Shown one piece after another: positions 48,900-61,859 of a stretch of 64,000 nucleotides of DNA. Made by a program: the position numbers and the translations under genes. Within the stretch, counting starts at the first letter, position 1, and each line of letters starts with the position of its first letter. This stretch comes from Asterias rubens (taxonomy: Eukaryota; Echinodermata; Asteroidea; Forcipulatida; Asteriidae): contig NC_047081.1 of NCBI RefSeq assembly GCF_902459465.1, forward strand, positions 12,572,012 through 12,636,011, in the 5' to 3' direction. The notes under the pieces are model-generated. The model was not told the origin of the DNA. It did not search any database and saw only the letters and a program-made list of their open reading frames with translations.

Positions 48900-51531
48900 A
48901 AAATGAGACAAACCTGTGGAAGAAAAGAAATTAATTTAGAAAGTTCAGAAAAGGATGTACGTCTTAAACGTTGCTTTTAAACCTACGAAAGTCAGTACAG
49001 GCCATGCATGTAATTTTTTTCTTTGACTTTGAGAGGGCAATGCAAAGTATGGGTCTGTGAGAAACTTTTCAAGAGGCACCAAGGCCAAACCAGGGCAACA
49101 AGAGGCCATGGCCTTTGTAGCTGGTGTGTGATTCCAGACATTTCAAGGTTTATCCTATAACCAAGTTAAAAAAAATTACATAAAAAATGGAAACAAGTTA
49201 ACACTCCGCACCAATGGACGTGCACACAGTATGAGGAAGTAAACTTGAACAATAATTCACAAGGTTAATATCAATGTCACTTGTCTTTATGTCAACACAT
49301 CATGTGATGTGACATTATTTTCATCAGCCAGGATTCCATTTCCATCCGCAGTGTGAGTTACAACCATTGGGAAAAACCAGAGTGACTGATTAGTCATGTG
49401 GTCCGAGGTTAGAGCGATGTTTCAGTTACAATGTTGCCGTGTTGAAACATTGGAACATGTGTGCATAAAGCTTCTAGATCTAACCCCACAACTTACACAA
49501 CTACATGTAGTTGTGTTTACAAACTCCCACAAGTTGGGCTAGGATTAGCTAGCATACAGTTCAAGAAAACGCAACAACCGCAGCATGCCAATACAACACA
49601 CACAAATAGCGCGCTAATTGGCAACCCACACACAGCTAGCCGTTTGTCAAGCGCGCGCGCCCGCCACCCCAGACATCACACACACAAACATACAAGCGTG
49701 CGCGTTGGTCTTGTATGTACGTGGTATCTGTGGGCGCGCCTTGACTTCACACACAAGCGAAACACGTTCTTAAAGGCAGTGGACACTATCGGTAATTGTC
49801 AAAGACTAACCTTCACAGCTAGTTGGTGTATCTCAACATGCATAAAATAACAAATCTGTGAAAATTTGAGCTCAATTGGTCATCAAACTTGGGATCTAAT
49901 AATGAAAGAAAAAAACACCCTTGTCAAGAAGTTCTGTGCATAGATGGTTGATTTCGTGACCTCAAGTTCTAGTAAATCTAAGGTCTCGAAATCAAATTCG
50001 TGGAAAATTACTTCTTTTTAGACAGATTCACCATCAGTCTCTTGCTTGAAAAGAGTGATGTATAAAAAAATGTAGAAATGGTATAAATAAATAATATGTA
50101 TTTGACAAGTAAACAGCGCCATAATACGATATAGCCCAAGTATCATTATCATGGCTCATTCTGCTTCTGGTTTCTACATAAGCAGTAGTACTCAGTAAAA
50201 TAGAACTTAGAAGTATTACATTCATATTTGTAGCCTCATGCTCCAACTACTGTCAACCATAACGTAACCCACCTGCCGACGGCGTAGTTACTGTGTAAAA
50301 GCAAAAGCATTATAAAAAAAATTAAAAGAGTGGTCTTTTCTAAGCAAACTCGACCTTCCCATATCATTATCATAATTATTTATTCAAAAATCTTGTTATC
50401 AAGTAAAAAAACATTTACCGTAAGAAAGAACCTGCTCCAACCTTGCTCGTCTCTCGAGAGTATTACAGCATGGTGTGTGGCTTCCGTCCTTGTTTATGAA
50501 CATAAGTGAAACTTGTTTTTGGTTTTTAGCACATGTAATACACTTGACTTGACCGGTAGCTCTGGCTGAACCGCACTACACTGATCATAGCATGCACTGA
50601 CCATGGAGGTTTATTCATCCATGCACTGACATGGAGGAAGGACTGATGATCAGCTGACGCGCATTGTTGATATCTGAAGTGTGTCATGTGACCCCGACGC
50701 CCGCCCGCTGCGTGAACCCAGCCTCAAAACATTGAATCGATTCTGTAAAACCGAACACCCGGAAGTAAAAAAGCGATTAGCAGGAAACGAATGCAATTGC
50801 AAAATAAATGCGTATTTTTCCCAAAAAACATGACAATCGCCCCGCCCCGCCCCCTAAAATATTTGACCACTCGAAAAGTAATTATAAAATGAGTCAATGT
50901 AAAATTAACCCAACCACGTATCCAGTGATCTTTATCAAAGTTTGGTTGTTTTATTTTCTACATTTTTCCTTTATACAGGTAAGTTTAGTAGCAAGGAACA
51001 GAAAAGACTACATGATAGTTGAATAAGTCAATGAAGTGTAAACAATTCTGATTTATAATGGGATAGTTTCAGGGTGCACAATCATGTCACAGGTGTGGAT
51101 GCTGTTAAGAATGAGGTATTTAGACAATTTCAGTATTTGTCTGTTTGTATGGAGTCAGTGGGCCATCAAATACAAGATTGTGGGTGCTATTTTTCCATTT
51201 TCAAACATCATTTGGCTATCATAATATGAGAGGTTTGCAGTATTACCAGTGTGAATAACACGTTTGAGTAGTGTTGGTTTTGAAACTATGTACATGTACT
51301 CCTAAGTGATATTCACATCTAGTGTTTACTGCAAACCTTTTATACTTCCAGCATGCATAACATAATTTGGGGGGCAAGAAGTTTCTTAAAGCACAGTATC
51401 AAGAAACAAATAAACCATCTTGCAGAAGGCTGCACTTAAGAATGTAATGCAAACCCAGATCATAGAGAAGTAAGCCTACATGTGGATGTCCGAGTCACAA
51501 AGTCTCAAATAGAGTCCCAAAAAGTCTGCAA
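48900..51531. other. Intergenic region between SLC15A-like 5' end and RSAD1 3' end
   Basis: No gene recognised. It should contain the SLC15A-like promoter. It includes a partial TTAA-family MITE (49770-50030) and a CA/CG-rich patch at about 49590-49760 (GCGCGCGCGCCCGCC). The minus open frame at 50246-50034 starts with a hydrophobic run but has no splice or homology support. Confidence 0.55.
49770..50030 (-). mobile_element. Truncated TTAA-family MITE, inverted orientation
   Basis: Begins TTAA (49770-49773) then AGGCAGTGGACACTATCGGT AATTGTC, i.e. the right end of the family seen in reverse, and continues with the complement of the family interior (CTCAATTGGTCATCAAACTT, GGTCTCGAAATCAAATTCGT). 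It stops at about 50030 without a second terminus. Confidence 0.8.
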
Positions 51532-53126
51532 TTAATCAGCTTTTACAGTTTTAAACCAGTTTTGCAGTTTGATCAACAGATGTGGTAAAATAGAATCAAG
51601 CAATGACATTCCTTTTACTGTAGCTCTTAATCCAAACTGATCCATTACAATTAGCCCTCCCTTCATAAAATCATCAACTGCATCCCCATCAAACACCTCC
51701 CTGAGGCTTGTGACATTACTAAACTGTCCCCAGCGATGGTTTGTGACACCCTTACTTGTTCTCAACCCCACCATCAAATATTCCTGGAGGACATCAAGTT
51801 GCGACTGGATGACCCGTTTCCTTGTTCCGTGTCCGTATTTAAGGACTTCACGCATCCACGGTTCTGGTTCTAGAGTTTGTATCCTTGCTTCACGGTTTAC
51901 CTGTACAGGCTGTAGGTTAAGCTGGTTGGGATTCCAATTATCATGACCTTGTATTTTGACAGATGGTATTCGTTTAGCCGTAGGATTCCTTAATATAAAT
52001 CTACCATGGGCTCCTGGTCCAATGCCAATGTACTGACCCCCATCCCAGTAAGATTGATTGTGAAGACTCTCAAAGCCTTCCCTTGCAAAGTTAGACACCT
52101 CATATCTGTTCAGTCTCTCATTAGCCATTATCTCCACAGCTAACTCATACATATCAGCAGTTACATCCTCAGAAGGGAAGTCAACAGCACCGACTTCAAA
52201 CATCTTAAATAAAGCTGTGCCTCTTTCCAGGGTGAGTTGGTAGAGAGATACGTGGTTATCACATATTTGAGTAACTTCCTGTAGTTCTTTTTCCCAGGTG
52301 GACAGTCTCTGTCCCGGACGCCCAAAGATGACATCGATTGATACTCGTCCTGGAAAGAGTCTTCTGGCTTCTTCAATGCACTTTCTTGATTCATCTGATG
52401 TATGATCTCTCCCTAGCAACTGCAGATCCTTATCATTCAAAGCCTGCACACCAAGTGAGACTCTGTTAATACCTGCACAAAATAAACACAAATATTTGAT
52501 TATAACAATTTTCTTGTATATAAACTTGTTACAATGTAATAAGTTACTTTTGAGAGCAATTTTGTTATTAGACTGTAATGTAATTTTGCTTGACAACCTG
52601 CTAGCTTGAATTCCAAGAGTTTGATGCGTCCCACTGAAGTAGGGTTTCCTTCCATGCTAACTTCTGCATCATTGGGCAAACTCACCACACCAGAAACAGC
52701 TTCCAAAATGGCAGACAAAGTTTTTGGCTGGGCCAAACTTGGTGTTCCTCCCCCAAAGAATACTGACTTGATGCGTTTGACTCCACTTTCTTGGATCAGT
52801 GTCTTGGCCTCTCTGACAAGACATTGCTGCATTTTGTCATTGTCAACATTACTTCTGATGTACTTGTTGAAGTTACAATACGTGCACCGTCTCTGGCAAT
52901 AGGGCCAATGGACATAGAGTGTGGCTTCTTCTGACCAATGAGTGGTTTGCAAATGTTGATCAGGTACATCTAGCACATTTTCATTTGCTTTATTATGATG
53001 AAACTTCCTCCGGTGGTTGTTGAAACAAAGAAGACCTACTGTTCCGCTGACCTCTGGAAATGAATTGCGTGCAAACAATTTCAACAAGTGTGAAAAACTC
53101 AAGCGTTGTGACATGAGAAAATGCAT
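51532..53126 (-). CDS. RSAD1: Radical SAM domain-containing protein 1 (HemW-like)
   Basis: Two exons (-): 53126-52598 and 52472-51532 (TAA), joined in phase 1, giving 489 aa; human RSAD1 is 442. The radical SAM cluster motif CxxxCxxC is C77, C81, C84 in [11 protein letters not shown], and GGGTPS (125-130) is the SAM-binding glycine motif. [35 protein letters not shown] and [10 protein letters not shown] follow the HemW/CPDH-like order, and [12 protein letters not shown] closes the conserved core. The first about 65 residues are extra and basic, with an amphipathic start, in keeping with a mitochondrial presequence. HemW-type proteins bind heme and an iron-sulfur cluster and act as heme chaperones rather than as coproporphyrinogen dehydrogenase; the same role is likely here but not proven by sequence. 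Confidence 0.94.
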
Positions 53127-54412
53127 CTTTGTCCATGAAAGAATGTCCCTTTAAGTTTAACTACCTAAACTCAAACCAGTGGTTTTGACCAAATTTGCGC
53201 CACAACAAACATTGCACTTTTACTTCACAGTCACAATAATGAGACGTTATTACTTTGTGATAGTATCAATCATCTGAAGTTAGATATGCGTAGATCGATA
53301 AGCAGGATGGTTTTAATAATCCAATACTCTGCAATAGAATTTAATCAATGACTCTGGTCTTTCTGGATGAAACGTTGGGAGAGTGTTTTTCAACTGTTTT
53401 GCGTAATGTGGTAGACGGGAGCTACATGTACGAGTTTCTTTCATCGATATAGCATAATATAGGTAGAGCAAGGTGATTCATCTACTGGGTCGTTGGACAA
53501 CTGTTGTACTCGTTGCTCTATGTTGAGATCAGAGTGAGCTGCATTTCAAAAAGTCTGACAGTGTGTAGTATTCGGCCTGCAGTGTGTTGTGCCTGTGGTA
53601 TCCCATCCATTTGTTATGTCCAGACGACGTCTACTGCAGCAGCCTGTGTCCATCGCGGGGTGTCCTGTCGGTGTTTTTGGAGTGGATCGGTGTTCACAAT
53701 ATCGTCTTCTCCTGTGCTAATTTAACATAATGACAGATTTACGAATCAGTTCTTGGATCCCAGTTCTTCAGTCGAGATAAACAAAACTGGGTTTGAAATT
53801 TAACTGAAATTATCAAGAGTCAAATGGATCAAGGTCCTTGGCTTTGTCCTACCTCCATCACGGGTGCGTCGCGCAGTCTATCCGAAAAAAAGGCACGATT
53901 GTCTAGCGCCCTCTAACGTCACTGGTTTGACGCAGAAATCGGAGATCTCCACCTGAATTTTTGTTGTTAATATTTATTATTGTGATAATTGATTTAAATA
54001 TATTGGGTAGAATTTAGTATTGGTTTGCTGGTTTTTCGTTCTGCTTTATGTGACCCAACTACAATGTGTACTAAACAATATCTATGCAAAATAACGCAGG
54101 ATGAAAAGTGGATGGCGGCCGTCACGCACTTTTTTCTTCATTGAGCAGACTATGGGCCATAATCGACAGTCCCCCACCTATATCTCACCCTAAGTCTTTG
54201 TGTCTCCTTATTGTCAATTAAGATTAAATAAGGGAGGGAGACTGCCAACATATAGCTGGATAGCTCGACAGTTGGTAGAGTAAACGATTCTTTGTTTTCA
54301 ACCCCAAACAATAATAAAAACTTTACTAGGTTCCCCCTGTGATAAATTAAGAGGGAAAAAGAACATTGGACTGATGATCAACAACAGGTTATCAGGGCAA
54401 TCACAACTTTAA

Positions 54413-54660
54413 CAAAACAAACAAACAAACAACTAACAAACAAACAAACAAACAAACAAACAAACAAACAAACAAACAAACAAACAAAAAACCAAACAAA
54501 CAAACAAACAAACAAACAAGCGAACAAACAAACAGACAAACAAACAAAAACCAACCAACCAACCAACCAACCAACCAACCAACCAACCAACCAACCAACC
54601 AACCAAAAAACCAACAAACCAACAAACAAACAAACAAACAAACAAACAAACAAACAAACA
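54413..54660. repeat. Two-phase tetranucleotide microsatellite (AAAC)n-(CAAC)n-(AAAC)n
   Basis: About 250 bp: AAAC repeats with small interruptions, a pure block of CAAC/AACC from about 54551 to 54605, then AAAC again to 54660. The three overlapping minus-strand open frames rich in CLFV and GWLV are translations of this repeat. Confidence 0.97.
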
Positions 54661-54955
54661 TCAACAATTGACATACCAAAACACAGTAGGCTACAGTGTA
54701 TTAGTATAATTTTAACATAAACCTTTCCTTTTTAGAAAATTTATTAATACAATAAAATTAATAAAAAAACATTTTGAGAACAGCATAGGTAATTTTTATA
54801 GGAACAAATTGAGAAGTTCGTTCCATCATCAGTTCTGGAAACTAACAAACACAACACACTAATCAAAAATCCACAAAATACAACACTATTGAAAACGTAC
54901 TGATTCCCATTTGAAGTTATACATGTACTTTGGGAAACACAATCAAGATGGAATT

Positions 54956-55322
54956 TTAAAGGCAGTGGACGCTATTGGTAATATTACTCAAAATAATTAT
55001 TAGCATAAAACCTTACTTGGTGACGAGTAATGGGGAGATGTTGATAGTATAAAACATTGTGAGAAACGGCTTCCTCTGAAGTGCCTTAGTTTTTGAGAAA
55101 GAAGTAATTTTCCGCGAATTTGATTTCGAGACCTCGAAATCAACCATCTAAATGCAAACAACTTCGTGTGACAGGGGTGTTTTTTTCTTTCATTACTATC
55201 TTGCAAGTTTGATGACCAATTGAGCTCAAATTTTCACAGGTTTGTTATTTTATGCATATGTTGAGATACACCAACTGTGAAGGCTAGTCTTCGACAATTA
55301 CCAATAGTGTCCACTGCCTTTA
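54956..55322 (+). mobile_element. Complete TTAA-flanked MITE (piggyBac-like)
   Basis: TTAA at 54956-54959 and 55319-55322; ends AGGCAGTGGACGCTATTGGT and the complement AGGCAGTGGACACTATTGGT form about 25-bp inverted repeats. Interior about 310 bp, non-coding. TTAA duplication is diagnostic of piggyBac superfamily insertion. At least four copies of this family occur in the window. Confidence 0.88.
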
Positions 55323-56349
55323 AATGTAAAAAAATCTATTCGAACCACAATGGATGCTAAATTGGAACTCATGCGACATTACATTGTCAATCTCACCATT
55401 ACATTGGCAATCTAGAGACACAAGAGACCAATCACCTCCTATGTAATGTGATACAAAGCAATAATGATGTTCTTAAACAAAAGATGCAGCATTTTGCACA
55501 ACTTGTCCAAGACTCTTTCATAGGTAGTGATGTACACAAATCCAAACTAATATGATTTAAACTAGAGTGTGTTTGGAGGCTACACATTGTTCATAAAACA
55601 AACAGGTTGATAAACAGCATTGAGCCTATTATGCTTTCACCAATGCAATTCCCATCACAGCCATCTCCTTTACTTAACAATGAGCTAACTATCACCATGT
55701 TTCTGCTTTAAAGTGAACTGTCCACAAAATTAAAACAAGCAGTTCCTAAAAATATGTTCTGTTTAAATCCTTCTTGACGACTATCAAATAGATTGAAAAA
55801 CAAGTATTTAAGAAACATTTCTTTATGGCTAACAAGGCTTTACAAAGCTGGTACAATAAAAAGATCCCTGCACTAACAAAGTAGTGCTCCCTTTTGTTTC
55901 ACTGATGCAATGACAATAAAGCGACAAACATTTACATTTACAAACATAACAGACAATGTCCTGACGACAGTTAAGCCGAAAATTTTTATGATATATGTTG
56001 CAGACAAAATTCTGTAAAAAATGTATCTTCAGAAAAAGAAAAAAAACCTATTACACAAGGAAAATATTCCCAAAAATCATTCTAATCTTCCAGCGTTTTG
56101 CTATGTTTCCCACAGTTATTTTCTGATAACAAAAACAGTTATCTTAAACACCTAGTTAGAAATTAAGACGTTTCAAGTTCTTCAACTACATAATACCTTA
56201 AGATTTAAACCGATAATACAAAGTAGAATATCTCACTTTAATAAACTTCACAAGGCATTTACGAAGCACTATGTACAACTATACAGTCTTTTGGGGAAAC
56301 AAAACACCACCTATTTTTGCATCAAATTTATTTCTTAACACCAAAATAG

Positions 56350-59300
56350 CTAAACTTCAATATTCCTGGCATCCGACTGGTTGAACTGATTCGTCATACA
56401 TCCACGGGACAAACCAGAATCTCCTGTAATCTGCATGGATTGAAGGGAGGATGCCAGACCGGAATCGTTTTGAGTTGTACAATCCAAATCTTTGGGTAAG
56501 GGATGAGCAGCTATAGAAAAAAAAATTATCAAATAAAAATAATTGGATTACAATGAAATGAGTTGAAAGGGCTTAGGAGCGAGCAGAAAAACCTGGTAAA
56601 AAATTCAGGTAAATAATTCCTTTTACAAAAATCCTACCTTTTTTCATTGGCTTCCTTATTTCTGCAATGACGTTAATAGCGTCTTCACGATTTAGACCTT
56701 TGAGAACTGAGGTGAGCTCCGTGATAGTTCCATCCATGGCCTATAAACCCACACAAGTGTTAAACAAAAATAATAAGTTACAATAGGAAATTGTTTCCAC
56801 TATTAAAATTTGTCATCATTATTAGTTCACTCAACAATACTACGCATCAAGGTAGAAGTGGTGCAGTGAACATACTGGAGAACAATGGTGCATTCTCTTC
56901 AGCCGCGTATAGCATCTATTTAGACCAAACTGCAACCAAGTTGCTGGCTTTGTAGTGTTAGATTTGCTTTCAACATGTTAAAGAATACAAATTTTACTTA
57001 CTACGTATCAGTTCAAAAAGTTTATATAACTGGGGTTTGGTGCGCTGATGTGATGATTGCTAATGGTGGAATGTTTGCATGAACTACATGGGTGTTTTGA
57101 GCAATGAGTGGCATCCATAGTGCATTATGCCATTAATTGTCTACCAGCTAACTTACCTCATACTGGTCAAGCAGTATACTTGTGGGGCTATCAAACTGCT
57201 TTAATTGGTTAATCATGTTGCCAAGGCCCAAGTGGTCTGCAAGAGACAACCAATCCCTGTGGGGTTTTATCTCATCCAGGAGCGACGATAATTTCTGACG
57301 AGTTAAGGAATCCAGGCGATTCAAATCTCCTAATTAGAGGAAAAATAAATTTAAAAACAATTTGAAGTAACAGTTTGATTCAACATATCAAGATAAAGGA
57401 TCATTCAGTACAACCAGATTTGTGACTACTGTGGTGAACATAATGAGATAAATCTTGGAACTGCCAACCTACCTGTGGGAGTGAAGCGGAGGCTAGTGCT
57501 TGATTTATTTGCAGTAGAGGTGTAGGAATCAGACATATTGGTCTTAGAGGCGTAGGAACCAGAAACAGCTGATACCAAACTCTCTTCAAATCTAGGTGTG
57601 GATTCTGACACTGAACTGGATATGTAGTCCTCACCATTCAAAATTTTCAACATCTGTGGTACATTTAAAAAAGACAAGAAATATGTGAAAATTTCAACAA
57701 ATTTATTCATCCTAGCCATTGTCTGTTTTTAAATGATTTTAATGTGTCAATGTTTTTACTGTATGCAGGGATTTGAATTACCCTTTGGGATCTAATAAAG
57801 ATAATGGCATTGTATTGTATTAACAATAATACAACATGTAGACAAAACAAGTTTTGTCATTTCTGAGAATGTGGAAAGAGTCCTTACCCTCTCAGAGCAT
57901 GCCAGATCCACTGATGTCTTGCCACTAAGTATCTCATTATTGTACTCGTCTTCAAATATCTCCACATGTCCTTCATCAGATATTACACCAGTCTCCCCAG
58001 CCATCTCGTTGGAAGAGGTGTCAAAGTTCTCAATGCTTGGTTCTGCTCCAGCACTAACCAGAACTGCAGCAACAGCAACGTAATCAAGGCTGCAAGCAAG
58101 ATGAAGTGGGGTATCACCAGCAAACGTCTGAATGTGGATATCTGCATCTGCATCAGCAATCAGGTATCCAAGCAGTGAGAAGTTTGCCTGCTCCACGGCG
58201 TAATGGAGGGTGGTGCGACCACTTTTACCATCCTGGACAATGAGTCGTTATAGAATGGTATTTAGGACAATTCAACTTACAAAATTATCAATTTAGTATT
58301 GGAAAACTTACTGAGGTTTAAGGTTATACTCGAAAAAGTAGGATCAAACTATACATTAATTGCACCTACCTGAACATTAATATCAGCTCCGTTTTTCACC
58401 AAAACTTTGAGGTTCTTCAAATCAGAGATCTGAACTGAAATGTGTGCTGCAGTGAAGCCTAAAAAATGGAGAACAAAATAATTGATGTCAAATTTATCAT
58501 AATCGTTGTTAATACATCCAGCAATAACTTTATTATGAGGTCTAAAGCAAAAAAGATATTAACTTTATATTACCATCAAGATTCTTGAGGTTGATTTCAG
58601 TAGGGATTGGATCAATAGAAGCGTTGGACTTTCCAGGAAGTGGTTCCACCCCTTGGACTAAGACCTCTGTTATATCACTAAGACGATTATGAGCAGCTAG
58701 GTGGATAGGCATACTCCCGTTATGATCCATGATGTTTGGATCAGCTCCACAACGGAGAAGTAACTCTACAATGTCAGGCTGTTCTGTGATTACAGCAACA
58801 TGCAGGGGCGTCTAGGGAATAACAAATGAAAACAAAATGGAATTCAGTTTCTGAGGGGGCCAGGTCATAGTTTTCATTGTTAAATCTTGTAATCCGCGGC
58901 TCTTTCTGGCCGACACCAAATCAAGATGGTATTGAACATGTTGAATGGTAGATAAACTATGCAAGCCTGCAGTATGATTATAATGTGGTTAAAACATCTA
59001 CATCAGAGCTTACTGAACCTTTTTTTCTGGCTGTCTTATGAAACATTCCGGATTTGCAGCATTATTTTCTTACCTGATGAAGTTTGTTGTGATGATTAAT
59101 GATCTTCTGATGAGGAATGCTGATAATGACATTTAAGAGTCCCAAAGCAACGTCGTATTTCTTGTGGATAATTGCCAGATGAAGAGGTCTACGATGGAAC
59201 AAAATATGAAATAAAACTGTTACAATTTGGAGAGTATCATTTTAAAAAGTTTTTTTTTTGTGAATTCAATTCAATTAAATTTCAATTAAATTCAATTCTT

Positions 59301-61817
59301 TATTTATCATGCCCAGCATGAACATCACTTTCTCGATTTGCACATTAAAAATACAGTTATTAAAAATAGCACAAAAAAATACATGAACCGTAGAAACTAA
59401 AACAGCAACAATATATTAAAAATATCACTTGGCACAAATAAATCGTTTCTAAAATACACTGGAATTAAAATATACATAAAAACAGAAAACAAATAAACCA
59501 AGGATGACTTGAAAATGAATGTGGTTTGGGTGGATCAAACAGTCTGAAATCAGGCAAGTAAAGAGGAGGAAAAGTGGGGTAGAAATAATTCAATAGGGTC
59601 TTAAAAACAGCACACCACCAAAACGTAGAGCTTCCCCAAACCAATGAAAGCAACTTACGTGTCACCATTCTCATCCTCCACAGCAGTCAGGTGCCTCTGG
59701 ACCGCTAACAGCATCTTCATATCAGCAGTGATTGCAAAGTCACGCAATGCACGAGATGTACGCTCAGCAAGACGCCAAGCGAGGGATTCATAATCCAATG
59801 GAATATCATCTGGGATAATATCAATTAAAACATTGATGATCTTTAAGTCATTAGGATAGGATGTCACTCAAATCATTTATCCCTGGTTCAACCATAAGCT
59901 TGGATGTGAAACACAATTGCACAGAGGTTTTAGGTTAAATGGTTTCTGACTGGCATCTCATTGATAAAATAAAAAGACTGCTAACAAAGGGCTAGATAGC
60001 TCAGTTGGTATAGTGGCAGCAAATTTAATCTGGAGGTCGAAGGTTCAAAACATGTTTTACTAAATTTGTCTTCGTCATTATCAATAACTATAATTGTAAA
60101 TAATATATCAACTAAGTGTAATTAAATTTGAGAAATGAAAATACCTGGACTGACTGACAAACAGTGTTTAATTTGTTCACTTTGTTTTGTTGGTAATATG
60201 TATTAGTGCTATGTAATTATCTTGACATAGTATACATTTTTTCTTCATTAATATCTAAAAGTTAACAACTGAAACATGTATTCCAGACATAAGCCATTGT
60301 TCTACTTACCAGTCTGCACAGAAATATCTCTGGCACTTTTTGCTGGTTCAAAAGTGCTAACTCCAACTCCACTCTGCACACAGGATTCAAATCGCCTGAC
60401 AGGGCCTTTTGTTGCATCCTCTGTTTTCAGGAGGCAAACAATGTATTTTGATCACAAAATAGTTCTTTATATAGTTTTATCACACAAACACCGGACAGGC
60501 ATCTCAAAGCGCTAATTATTTGTGTACCAGGGGGCGATTTCACTAACGCGTTTTGGTCGTCGCAAACGCCGAAATCTATCGCTAAATCTAAAATCCATCG
60601 CAACTTAGCGATGGATTTTTAGCCGACGATTTCATGTAAACTTAACAATGAATATACTCGTCGCAAAGTTTTATTTAGCGATGACAATCTTGCGATGACA
60701 TGTTAGTGGTCGCAAAGTGAAAGTTCATCGCAAACTTATGATACATTGCGCTATTCTGTGCTTATAGCTATAGCGGTGTACGTTTTAACATAAAATGAGT
60801 GGCGCTACATTATTTTAGTCTTGCGGTCTTTTACCTGGTAGACTCAGATTGCTGATGACAACTATCAGCGACGGAACTGCAGCAAAGAGCCCCTTAATAT
60901 CGGTAAAAAGGAGATACTATATGGGTTCGATTATTTTAACCATCATTTTTAGAAAAAATGTGTAATGTATTGGCAAATTGACAGTGTGAAGCTTAGTATT
61001 ATTAGACAGATATGTCAGAATTTTCATCAATCCCACCGTTACAACAGATTTACGAAAACTGTTTATTAAAATCTAAAATTATAATAGAGGCCATAGGCCT
61101 ATAAATGCTTTAACCCTTTGTAAATGAATGCCTAAACATCGTCCACAATAGTTCGTATGCACCAACATGACAACGATTTACATATACCGGTAAACTGCAC
61201 AATGCCATTTCACGACCGACGATTTTGTCGCGGGATGTCAAAGGTCACTACTTTTAGCCTCGTACAAAAACTTTATTTCCCTTTGCGATGACTTTAGTGA
61301 AACGCAAAATTAGCGACATCGCAATTGCGATGGATTTGAAGTTTGCGATCTCATCGCAAGTGTGTTAGCGATGATCGCAAACATAGACGTTAGTGAAATC
61401 GGCCCCAGGTATGCAGAGCTAGAATTAAAAATGATAAGACCCATTTGCATAGCACTGTGTAATGATTTCCAAGGTGATGCAGAACCAACCATGACAGGAT
61501 ATACCCCTTCCCTTTTACAGGTCTTGATTATTATTGTACTGGATTCTATTTGGTTCCAGAGTGCCCCACAGTTGAACAATGCTGGAAAGACCCTTTCTCT
61601 AAAAACTGTAATTCAAAATAAATCCCAGACACATACCAAGTATTTGAGAATCTACTTCAAGATCGCTATCAATCTCTCTCTCCCCAATAAGAGTGACTGT
61701 AGGTAGAACCGCTGGTTGTGTGTCCTGCACCACTTCAGTCTCGCGGGTAATCTTCAAGTCTTGATCCTTTTCAAAGCTTATACCACGGCTCTGGAAGCCC
61801 GCACCCTGGTGATTTTG

Positions 61818-61859
<42 letters not shown>

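Larger units (their letters stand above)
53150..56320. other. Intergenic region between RSAD1 5' end and NF-kB 3' end
   Basis: No gene recognised. It should contain the RSAD1 promoter just above 53126. It holds a tRNA-like sequence after GGGAGACTGCCAACAT (about 54236-54300), the AAAC/CAAC microsatellite (54413-54660) and a complete TTAA-family MITE (54956-55322). The rest is AT-rich without visible structure. Confidence 0.55.

Noticed and set aside
50034-50246. 70-codon minus-strand open frame with a hydrophobic start
   Set aside because: It overlaps the border of a MITE copy and shows no splice or family support.
54378-54679. Minus-strand open frames rich in CLFV and GWLV
   Set aside because: Translation of the AAAC/CAAC microsatellite in three frames.
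29763-60060. Possible tRNA genes at 29763, 44340 and 59988
   Set aside because: A and B box-like motifs are present but acceptor and other stems do not pair; better explained as tRNA-derived SINEs.
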